A DNA stretch of 5,622 nt from Octadecabacter sp. (lineage in GTDB: Bacteria; Pseudomonadota; Alphaproteobacteria; Rhodobacterales; Rhodobacteraceae). The notes under the pieces were generated by a model. The model made no database searches. It had not been told where the DNA came from and saw only the letters and a list, made by a program, of their open reading frames with translations. The stretch is from the NCBI GenBank assembly GCA_003533975.1, contig DQCL01000111.1, positions 1 through 5,622 of the forward strand, written 5' to 3'. This document shows positions 1-5,087 of this stretch, in pieces (within the stretch, counting starts at the first letter, position 1; each line of letters opens with the position of its first letter). Made by a program: the position numbers and the translations under genes.

Positions 1-1847
1 CGCCATGTCTTCAGCTTGTAGACCATGCCGTCTGTCGTAAAGAACAACAGCTGTGTGTGTGTGTTGGCAACGAAAAGCTGCGTGACGACATCGTCTTCTT
101 TCAAGCCGCCGCCAGATACGCCTTTACCGCCACGCTTTTGCGCGCGGAAATCGCTGAGTACTGTGCGTTTGATGTAACCGGATTCAGTGACCGTCACGAC
201 CATGTCCTGACTTTCGATCAGGTCTTCGTCTTCCATGTCGCCGGACCAGTCGACGATTTCTGTACGGCGCGGCACTGCGAATTGGGTTTTCACTTCGTCC
301 AACTCGTTGCGGATAATGTCCATGATGCGTTCACGTGACGACAGGATCGCAAGGTATTCTTTGATCTTGCCTGCAAGCTCTTCCAGCTCATCAGTGACTT
401 CTTTGACGCCGATTTGTGTCAGGCGCTGCAAGCGCAGTTCAAGAATGGCGCGGGCTTGGATTTCGGACAGATTATAAGTGCCGTCATCGTTGGCCGTATG
501 GGTCGGATCATCAATCAACGCGATGAAGGGCAGGATTTCTTGCGCGGGCCAGCGGCGATCCATCAACGCGAGACGGGCTGCCGGAGCATCTGCAGAGGCG
601 CGGATCGTGGCGACAACTTCGTCAACGTTGGACACTGCCACAGCCAGACCACACAAGACATGGGCGCGGTCGCGGGCTTTGTTCAGCTCAAACGCGGTGC
701 GGCGAATGACAACGTCTTCGCGGAAATCAAGGAAGGACGTCAGGAAACGGCGCAGCGTCAGCGTTTCAGGACGACCACCGTTCAGCGCCAGCATGTTGCA
801 CCCGAATGATGTTTGCATCGGCGTGAAACGGAACAATTGGTTCAGAACGACCTCGGCGGTCGCGTCGCGCTTAAGCTCAACAACCACACGCACACCGTTA
901 CGATCAGATTCATCCTGAACGTGGGCAATGCCTTCGATCTTCTTGTCACGCGCGGCTTCCGCGATGCGTTCGATCATGGTGGCTTTATTGGTCTGATAGG
1001 GGATTTCATCAATGATGATGGCCCAACGGTCCTTACGGATCTCCTCGACCTTTGTTTTACAACGAATAACGACGGAGCCACGACCTTCGAGATAGGCTTT
1101 ACGTGCACCTGAACGGCCCAGCATAACGCCCCCCGTGGGGAAGTCGGGGCCTGGGATGTAGTCGATAAGTTGTTCGGACGTCAGGTCAGGTTCGTCGATT
1201 AGGGCCAGCGTGGCTTCAATGACTTCGCCCAAGTTATGGGGCGGGATATTCGTCGCCATACCGACAGCAATACCGCCCGCGCCGTTGACCAGCATGTTTG
1301 GGAAACGGGCAGGGAGAACGGATGGTTCACGTTCCTTGCCGTCGTAGTTGTCCATGAAATCGACGGTGTCTTTGTCAATGTCACTGGTCATGAAGGACGC
1401 GACCTTGGCGAGACGGGATTCCGTGTAGCGCATCGCAGCCGCGCCATCACCGTCCATCGAGCCGAAGTTACCCTGACCGTCGATCAGCGGCAAAGACATA
1501 GAGAAATCCTGCGCCATACGGACCAAGGCGTCATAAATCGCGCTGTCGCCGTGTGGGTGGTAAGAGCCCATTACATCGCCCACAGATTTGGCCGATTTGC
1601 GGTAGGTTTTGTCGTGGGTGATACCCTTTTCATACATCGAGTAAATGATGCGGCGGTGAACCGGTTTTAAGCCGTCCCGAAGGTCCGGAATCGCACGCGA
1701 AACGATCACCGACATGGCGTAATCAAGGTAGGAGGTTTTCATCTCCGAAGTGATGGAAATCGAAGGGCCGTCATGTTGCATGCGAATCGCTACGTCGCCG
1801 CCAGAGTTTTCTTCTTCATTTTCAGGAGTTTCTGGTGTGTCGTTCAT
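1..1847 (-). CDS. gyrA: DNA gyrase subunit A, N-terminal 615 residues (3' end of gene outside window)
   Basis: GyrA is the DNA-breaking subunit of the A2B2 type II topoisomerase that introduces negative supercoils using ATP hydrolysed by GyrB. The reading frame opens with ATG at 1847, after an acidic 18-residue tail starting [10 protein letters not shown], and enters the conserved breakage-reunion domain ([19 protein letters not shown], residues 41-59; KPVHRR, 61-66). The quinolone-resistance region reads [10 protein letters not shown] (residues 97-106), with Ser102 and Asp106 in the places of E. coli Ser83 and Asp87, so it looks quinolone-sensitive at those two sites. The catalytic pair is Arg140-Tyr141 in RYTE. 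The gyrase-specific GyrA box, QKRGGKG at residues 570-576 (bases 120-140), separates it from topoisomerase IV ParC and shows the start of the C-terminal DNA-wrapping domain; the usual form is QRRGGKG. The frame is intact to the window edge, ending in [10 protein letters not shown] full-length protein would be about 900 residues, so roughly a third is missing. The identification is very secure. Confidence 0.98.
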   Translation of the reverse strand, partial: MNDTPETPENEEENSGGDVAIRMQHDGPSISITSEMKTSYLDYAMSVIVSRAIPDLRDGLKPVHRRIIYSMYEKGITHDKTYRKSAKSVGDVMGSYHPHGDSAIYDALVRMAQDFSMSLPLIDGQGNFGSMDGDGAAAMRYTESRLAKVASFMTSDIDKDTVDFMDNYDGKEREPSVLPARFPNMLVNGAGGIAVGMATNIPPHNLGEVIEATLALIDEPDLTSEQLIDYIPGPDFPTGGVMLGRSGARKAYLEGRGSVVIRCKTKVEEIRKDRWAIIIDEIPYQTNKATMIERIAEAARDKKIEGIAHVQDESDRNGVRVVVELKRDATAEVVLNQLFRFTPMQTSFGCNMLALNGGRPETLTLRRFLTSFLDFREDVVIRRTAFELNKARDRAHVLCGLAVAVSNVDEVVATIRASADAPAARLALMDRRWPAQEILPFIALIDDPTHTANDDGTYNLSEIQARAILELRLQRLTQIGVKEVTDELEELAGKIKEYLAILSSRERIMDIIRNELDEVKTQFAVPRRTEIVDWSGDMEDEDLIESQDMVVTVTESGYIKRTVLSDFRAQKRGGKGVSGGGLKEDDVVTQLFVANTHTQLLFFTTDGMVYKLKTW

Positions 1848-1862
1848 GTCGTTCGCCTGCCT

Positions 1863-1880
1863 GACCGAGCTGACTCGGTC
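1863..1880 (-). promoter_or_regulatory. Perfect 7-bp hairpin in the gyrA leader
   Basis: The arms GACCGAG (1863-1869) and CTCGGTC (1874-1880) are perfectly complementary around a 4-base loop. The hairpin lies in the probable gyrA 5' untranslated region, 15 bases before the ATG at 1847. The only purine-rich stretch that could serve as ribosome binding site, AGGCAGG, follows directly after the stem on the minus strand. It has no following U-run, so it does not look like an intrinsic terminator. A role in translation control or mRNA stability is inference only. Confidence 0.5.
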
Positions 1881-1884
1881 CCTC

Positions 1885-1908
1885 TATATATTGTTGGTTC
1901 AATCTATA
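1885..1908. promoter_or_regulatory. Imperfect inverted repeat overlapping the probable gyrA -10 region
   Basis: The arms TATA-T-ATTG (1885-1893) and CAAT-C-TATA (1900-1908) are complementary apart from one T/C mismatch, and flank a 6-base centre TTGGTT. On the minus strand the outer arm supplies TATAGA, the best -10 candidate for gyrA. It could be an operator, or simply an AT-rich promoter core that happens to be symmetric. No protein can be assigned. Confidence 0.35.
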
Positions 1909-1930
1909 TCAGAGGCTAGGGGTGGTGCAA
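1903..1930 (-). promoter_or_regulatory. Candidate gyrA promoter
   Basis: Read on the minus strand there is TTGCAC (1930-1925) and, after 16 bases, TATAGA (1908-1903). The -10 match is good and the -35 match is partial (TTG only), which is common in alphaproteobacteria. Transcription would begin near 1896 and give a leader of roughly 50 bases that includes the 1863-1880 hairpin. This is the best candidate between the upstream gene and gyrA; it rests on sequence matching alone. Confidence 0.4.
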
Positions 1931-1933
1931 CGG

Positions 1934-2027
1934 TTAGAGATCGAATTTGCTTACGCAAATCCGATCCATTGGGGGATTTTGCATCCCCCAAACCCCCAGC
2001 AAGGTTTTTAGAACAAAAGAAGAGAGA
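1934..2027. repeat. Intergenic repeat, copy 1: hairpin, C-rich core and A/T-rich tail
   Basis: A 12-position inverted repeat, GATCGAATTTGC (1939-1950) and GCAAATCCGATC (1955-1966), pairs at 11 of 12 positions (A1944/C1961 mismatched) around the loop TTAC. It is followed by a G/C-rich stretch and then a TTTTTAGAACAAAAGAAG tail near 2005-2022. The same order of elements occurs at 4540-4627. By hand alignment the two hairpin segments (1934-1972 and 4540-4576) agree at about 29 of 39 columns, including the same mismatch inside the stem. Both copies sit just behind the stop codon of a minus-strand gene, their hairpins ending about 62-66 bases from it. It may be a dispersed intergenic element or a 3'-end processing or termination signal. 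Confidence 0.55.
1969..1991 (-). terminator. GC-rich hairpin behind ornithine cyclodeaminase, possible terminator
   Basis: TTGGGGGAT (1969-1977) and ATCCCCCAA (1983-1991) form a perfect 9-bp stem with the 5-base loop TTTGC. It lies about 40 bases past the stop codon of the arginase/ornithine cyclodeaminase operon and before the gyrA promoter candidate, the right place to end that transcript. The minus-strand bases after the stem (TGGATCGG) are not a U-run, so a classical intrinsic terminator is not clearly shown. Together with the 1939-1966 hairpin it makes a tandem structure in the operon's 3' region. Confidence 0.45.
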
Positions 2028-2031
2028 AGCG

Positions 2032-3075
2032 TTATTTGGCGCGGTTGAGCATCCCGTATAGATCACGTGGATCGTCTGGGTCAGCGAGCATGTCGAGGTC
2101 AATGTAGAAATCCGTATCTTTGATCGCGTCTTTGATGCAGCGTAGGGCAGAGAAATCCTCGATTGCGAAGCCGACTGAATCGAACAGTGTGATCTGCTTG
2201 TCATCTATGCGCCCCGTTGTTTTTCCGGAAATAACCTCATGGAGTTCGATAACGGGGTGGTCATCTGCAAGGGCTTGAATTTCACCTTCGACGCGAGTTT
2301 GGGGTGGATATTCCACAAAGATCGACGAGCGGTGAAGGATGTCGGCGTGCAGTTCAGTTTTACCCGGGCAGTCGCCGCCAATGGCGTTGATGTGAACACC
2401 CGCGCCAACCATGTTGTCGGTCAACACGGTGGCATTCTGTTTGTCAGCTGTGCAGGTCGTGATGATCTGCGCGCCTGCCACGGCGTCCTCTGCTGTTTTG
2501 CAGGTTGTTATATGTAAGCCGCTGTTTTCAAGGTTATACGCGCATTTTTGTGTTGCTGCTGGATCGGTATCGAATAGGCGCACGTGGGTCACGCCGCAAA
2601 TGGCCTGAAACGCGCGGCATTGGAATTCGGACTGGGCGCCATTGCCGATCATCGCCATTGTTGAGGCGCCTTTCGGGGCAAGGTGTTTGGCGGTCAGTGC
2701 AGACATGGCGGCCGTGCGTAAGGCGGTGAGAAGGGTCATTTCGCTGAGCAGGACAGGGTAACCGGAGTGCACATCGGCGAGCAGACCAAAGGCGGTCACA
2801 GTTTGCAGGCCTTCAGCTGTGTTTTTGGGGTGGCCGTTGACGTATTTGAACCCATACATTTCGCCATCCGAAGTTGGCATAAGTTCGATCACGCCGACAT
2901 CGGAATGGGACGCCACGCGCGGGGTTTTGTCGAATTTATCCCACCGTAGAAAATCTTGTTCGATGGTATCTGCGATACGGGTGAGCATTGCTGCGAGCCC
3001 GTTGGCGTGAACCAAGCGCATCATATTTTCAACGGAGACAAAAGGCACGAGGGCCTTGTTCGACGGGGACAACAT
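2032..3075 (-). CDS. ocd: Ornithine cyclodeaminase
   Basis: This 347-residue cytosolic enzyme of the ornithine cyclodeaminase/mu-crystallin family converts L-ornithine to L-proline and ammonia, with bound NAD+ carrying the hydride transiently. It matches what I recall of the Pseudomonas putida enzyme closely: RVASHSDVGVIELMP (53-67), FKYVNGHP (76-83), the NAD-binding GNGAQSEFQ (144-152), GGDCPGKTELHAD (233-245) and FDSVGFAIED (298-307). Residues corresponding to the substrate-contacting Arg45, Lys69, Thr84, Arg112 and catalytic Asp228 are present as Arg53, Lys77, Thr92, Arg120 and Asp235. I chose the ATG at 3075 because an AAGGA ribosome binding site lies 7 bases before it; the frame is open further upstream, but that stretch only overlaps the arginase gene. 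It is the second gene of an operon with arginase, 10 bp apart. Lysine cyclodeaminase is a less likely alternative. Confidence 0.95.
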   Translation of the reverse strand: MLSPSNKALVPFVSVENMMRLVHANGLAAMLTRIADTIEQDFLRWDKFDKTPRVASHSDVGVIELMPTSDGEMYGFKYVNGHPKNTAEGLQTVTAFGLLADVHSGYPVLLSEMTLLTALRTAAMSALTAKHLAPKGASTMAMIGNGAQSEFQCRAFQAICGVTHVRLFDTDPAATQKCAYNLENSGLHITTCKTAEDAVAGAQIITTCTADKQNATVLTDNMVGAGVHINAIGGDCPGKTELHADILHRSSIFVEYPPQTRVEGEIQALADDHPVIELHEVISGKTTGRIDDKQITLFDSVGFAIEDFSALRCIKDAIKDTDFYIDLDMLADPDDPRDLYGMLNRAK

Positions 3076-3082
3076 ATTAATA

Positions 3083-3088
3083 TCCTTA
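3083..3088 (-). promoter_or_regulatory. Ribosome binding site for ocd, built on the arginase stop codon
   Basis: On the minus strand TAAGGA spans 3088-3083. Its TAA is the arginase stop codon and its AAGGA is a good Shine-Dalgarno core with 7 bases to the ocd ATG at 3075. Ribosomes finishing arginase would be released on top of this site, which suggests translational coupling. This site also decides the ocd start. Confidence 0.75.
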
Positions 3089-4009
3089 AACAAATGCGCG
3101 GGTTGGGCGGTCAAACACGCGGCGACCCATGAGGGACGCTGTGAGGTCAACCATGAGGGAGGCTGTTTTGCCGCGCTCGTCCATAAAGGGGTTGAGTTCA
3201 ACCAGATCAAGGGAGGTGACGCGCTGGCTGTCGTGGAGCATTTCCATGACTAGGTGTGCTTCGCGCAAGGTCGCGCCACCGGGTACGGTTGTGCCAACGG
3301 CGGGCGCGATGTCGGGGTCGAGGAAGTCCACATCAAGCGAGACGTGAAGCAGGCCATTGGCGGCTTCAACCTTGGCAAGGAAATCAGCCAATGGCGCGCG
3401 AATGCCGCCTTCGTCGATGGCGCGCATATCGGCGATCTCGATGTCGGTCGTTGCGAGGGCGGCATGTTCGGCAGGATCGACAGAGCGCAGACCAATCATA
3501 CAAACATTTGCTGTCGGGACTGGATTTTTCACAGGCGGGAAGGCGTCAAAGCCGTCGCGCCCCGTGAAGTAGGCCGTTGGTGTGCCGTGCAGGTTGCCAG
3601 AGGCGGTTGATTGGGGGGTGTGAAAGTCACTGTGGGCATCAAGCCAGAGGACAAAGAGCGGTCGCCCAACCGCCGCGGCATGATCGGCGATACCAGACAC
3701 GGTGCCGAGCGCGAGAGAGTGATCGCCACCCAAAAAAATGGGCAACCCATTCGGCGCGGCGTCCTTGGCAGCCTTTTGCAACGTGCGCGTCCAGCCAACT
3801 GTTTGGGGGAGGGCGACGAGGTGGTCGTGGTCCGGAATGGTTGTCTCTTCGGCTGTTAGATTGCCGAGATCAGACACGCTGTGACCCAGCTCAACCAGTG
3901 TTTCGGCGAGGCGGGCCGTTCGGTAGGCGTCTGGCCCCATGATACAGCCCTTGCGGTCTTTGCCGCTGTCGACAGGCGCGCCGATGAGGAGAATGTTTTG
4001 CGGGGTCAT
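3086..4009 (-). CDS. rocF: Arginase
   Basis: Arginase hydrolyses L-arginine to L-ornithine and urea at a two-manganese centre in the cytosol. The 307-residue length is typical for the family. All the signature motifs are visible: GGDHS (94-98, ligand His97), DAHSDFH (124-130, ligands Asp124, His126, Asp128), and SLDVDFLDPDIAPAVGT (224-240, ligands Asp226, Asp228). SGNLHGTP (137-144) carries His141, and LVELNP (269-274) carries Glu271, equivalents of the active-site His141 and Glu277 of rat arginase. The NLHG form favours arginase over agmatinase or formimidoylglutamase. The ATG at 4009 has TGGAG six bases upstream. It is the first gene of an operon with ornithine cyclodeaminase, whose substrate is its product, and is divergent from an Lrp/AsnC regulator that probably controls it. 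The same family is also called argI or arcA in other organisms; the symbol is by function. Confidence 0.96.
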   Translation of the reverse strand: MTPQNILLIGAPVDSGKDRKGCIMGPDAYRTARLAETLVELGHSVSDLGNLTAEETTIPDHDHLVALPQTVGWTRTLQKAAKDAAPNGLPIFLGGDHSLALGTVSGIADHAAAVGRPLFVLWLDAHSDFHTPQSTASGNLHGTPTAYFTGRDGFDAFPPVKNPVPTANVCMIGLRSVDPAEHAALATTDIEIADMRAIDEGGIRAPLADFLAKVEAANGLLHVSLDVDFLDPDIAPAVGTTVPGGATLREAHLVMEMLHDSQRVTSLDLVELNPFMDERGKTASLMVDLTASLMGRRVFDRPTRAFV

Positions 4010-4020
4010 GGGGGGCTCCA
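4010..4020 (-). promoter_or_regulatory. Arginase ribosome binding site with a C6 spacer
   Basis: On the minus strand TGGAG (4020-4016) is the Shine-Dalgarno core, and the six bases to the ATG are all C (4015-4010). Spacing is within the normal range and supports the start at 4009. The single-base spacer run is unusual. Confidence 0.7.
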
Positions 4021-4071
4021 GAGTGATTTGGGGTATATTGGCCGGGCTTGTTAAGGCGGGGAAGATAGCGC

Positions 4072-4101
4072 ATTGTTCAATTTGTGCGGTAATTGATCAA
4101 A
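4072..4101. promoter_or_regulatory. Pair of operator-like sites in the rocF/AsnC divergent region
   Basis: ATTGTTCAAT (4072-4081) and ATTGATCAAA (4092-4101) are two similar, near-palindromic 10-mers whose starts are 20 bp apart, about two helical turns, so they would face the same side of the DNA. The second contains the perfect palindrome TTGATCAA. They lie in the 105-bp gap between the arginase start and the regulator start, 14 bp before the regulator ATG and 63 bp before the arginase ATG. Lrp/AsnC proteins typically bind several phased sites and often regulate their own gene and the divergent one, so these are the best candidates. I saw no convincing -35/-10 pair for either direction. Binding is inferred. 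Confidence 0.45.
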
Positions 4102-4114
4102 ATGGACTACTTTA

Positions 4115-4543
4115 ATGGACGAATTGGATGGTAAGCTGGTGCAGGCACTTAAACGGGACGGTCGTGCGGCTGTGTCTGATCTGAGCGCCGATCTTGGGGT
4201 AACGCGGGCAACTGTTAAGGCGCGGATGGACCGATTGCGGGAAAGCGGTGAAATAGCTGGCTTTACAGTGCAAACACGCGCGGATGTCGCAGCCCATAGT
4301 GTCCGTGGTTTGATGATGTTGGGGATCGAGGGGCGCGGCACCGAGAAAGTCATGCGCGCGTTGCTGGCTATGGTCGAGGTACAGGCGGTTCATTCCACCA
4401 ACGGAACCTGGGATTTGATTGTGGAAATTGGAACCGACACGTTGGATGGTTTGGATGCGGTTTTGTTTCGCATTCGACGGATAGACGGGGTTACGCGATC
4501 CGAGACAAGTTTACTGCTCTCAACTCGGCGGGCAGGGCGTTAG
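4115..4543 (+). CDS. Lrp/AsnC family transcriptional regulator, probable arginine/ornithine catabolism regulator
   Basis: The 142-residue protein has the standard layout of this family. An N-terminal winged helix-turn-helix covers about residues 2-50, with LDGKLVQALKRDGRAAVSDL, then LGVTRATVKARMDRLRESGEIAGF as the recognition region. A C-terminal ligand-binding and oligomerisation RAM domain covers about 65-138, where NGTWDLIVEI (96-105) matches the conserved G-x-x-D-L turn. Such proteins assemble as dimers to octamers and respond to an amino acid. It is transcribed away from the arginase/ornithine cyclodeaminase operon and shares its control region, so it probably regulates that operon and itself; whether the ligand is arginine, ornithine or something else cannot be read from the sequence. 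The ATG at 4115 is preceded by a weak GGA (4104-4106) at 8 bases; no in-frame upstream start is better. Its TAG stop falls at the edge of the intergenic repeat. Confidence 0.93.
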   Translation: MDELDGKLVQALKRDGRAAVSDLSADLGVTRATVKARMDRLRESGEIAGFTVQTRADVAAHSVRGLMMLGIEGRGTEKVMRALLAMVEVQAVHSTNGTWDLIVEIGTDTLDGLDAVLFRIRRIDGVTRSETSLLLSTRRAGR

Positions 4544-4627
4544 GGTCGAATTGACTAGGCCAATCCGATCATCTGGCAGTTTCAACCCAGCCCCCCGTGG
4601 GATATTTTGAAACAAAGACAAAGGGTG
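4540..4627. repeat. Intergenic repeat, copy 2, between convergent regulator and dsbB genes
   Basis: TCGAATTG (4546-4553) and CAATCCGA (4561-4568) pair at 7 of 8 positions with a 7-base loop, and the one mismatch (A4549/C4565) matches the one in copy 1 (1934-2027). Then follow a C-rich core (CCCAGCCCCCCGTGGG, 4586-4601) and an A/T-rich tail (ATTTTGAAACAAAGACAAAG, 4604-4623). The first four bases, TTAG, include the TAG stop of the regulator gene. Because the flanking genes converge here, a two-way transcription terminator is plausible, but no clear U-run follows the hairpin in either direction. This explains nearly all of the gap between the two genes. Confidence 0.5.
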
Positions 4628-4631
4628 GCGT

Positions 4632-5087
4632 TTAGCGGCGTGCCGCGGCGATCCAGAAACCAGCCAAGACGAGCGAAATTAGGGCGTTATAGGAGGCCAT
4701 TGAGAGGCCCATGAGCGACCAGACGACGTCATCGCACATTACGATTGGTGCGATGTCTGTGCTGAGCGGGTCCGCCAGATTTAATGCGCCACCGCCTGTG
4801 CAGCTTGTCGGGCCTTCCCACCAGTCACGTTCAACGCCTGTATGGTAGACGCCAATTGCTCCGGTTGTGAGCGCTGCAAGACCGCCGAGGATGGCCAGCT
4901 GGGTTTGGAAGCGTGTGAGGATGAGCGCCAAGATGCCGATAACTATCGCCGCGGCGTGCGGGTAGCGTTGCCAAAGGCACATTTGGCAAGGCGCATAGCC
5001 CAAAACCTGAAAAAAGAATGCGCCGGCAAGGAGGGCGAAGCTGCCAAAGGCGGCGAGAGCAATAAGGTTTGTTTTTGTCATGTTCAT
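4632..5087 (-). CDS. dsbB: Disulfide bond formation protein DsbB
   Basis: DsbB is an inner-membrane protein that reoxidises periplasmic DsbA and passes the electrons to ubiquinone or menaquinone. This copy has 151 residues and four hydrophobic segments (about 6-29, 43-60, 63-83 and 119-147). The first periplasmic loop holds the redox pair Cys34-Cys37 in APCQMCLWQRYPH, with Arg41 matching the quinone-contacting Arg48 of E. coli. The second loop holds Cys96 (PTSCTGGG) and Cys118 (VMCDDV). At 151 residues it is shorter than E. coli DsbB (176), as I expect for the alphaproteobacterial form. I chose the ATG at 5087 (MNMTKTN) because it overlaps the upstream stop codon as ATGA. The frame stays open another 36 codons upstream, but that stretch is hydrophilic and lies inside the neighbouring gene. 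Another ATG at 5081 is possible. No dsbA is in the window. Confidence 0.93.
   Translation of the reverse strand: MNMTKTNLIALAAFGSFALLAGAFFFQVLGYAPCQMCLWQRYPHAAAIVIGILALILTRFQTQLAILGGLAALTTGAIGVYHTGVERDWWEGPTSCTGGGALNLADPLSTDIAPIVMCDDVVWSLMGLSMASYNALISLVLAGFWIAAARR

Noticed and set aside
52..64. (TG)6 dinucleotide run
   Set aside because: It lies inside gyrA and simply encodes Asn-Thr-His-Thr-Gln in the correct frame; a slip here would break an essential gene, so contingency switching is unlikely.
57..1670. Several long plus-strand open frames (up to 146 codons) opposite gyrA
   Set aside because: They are antisense to an unmistakable, highly conserved gene, have low-complexity or arginine/serine-rich translations with no recognisable domain, and overlap one another in different frames. 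They reflect codon usage on the other strand.
3076..3210. N-terminal extension of ornithine cyclodeaminase giving 392 residues
   Set aside because: The extra 45 residues lie entirely within or against the end of the arginase gene and do not resemble the family, while ATG 3075 has a strong ribosome binding site.
3254..3942. Plus-strand open frames of 60-121 codons opposite arginase
   Set aside because: All are antisense to the arginase frame, with arginine- and cysteine-rich translations of no recognisable family.
4544..4631. A small unannotated gene or RNA between the regulator and dsbB
   Set aside because: The gap is 88 bp, has no open frame with a ribosome binding site, and is accounted for by the hairpin repeat.
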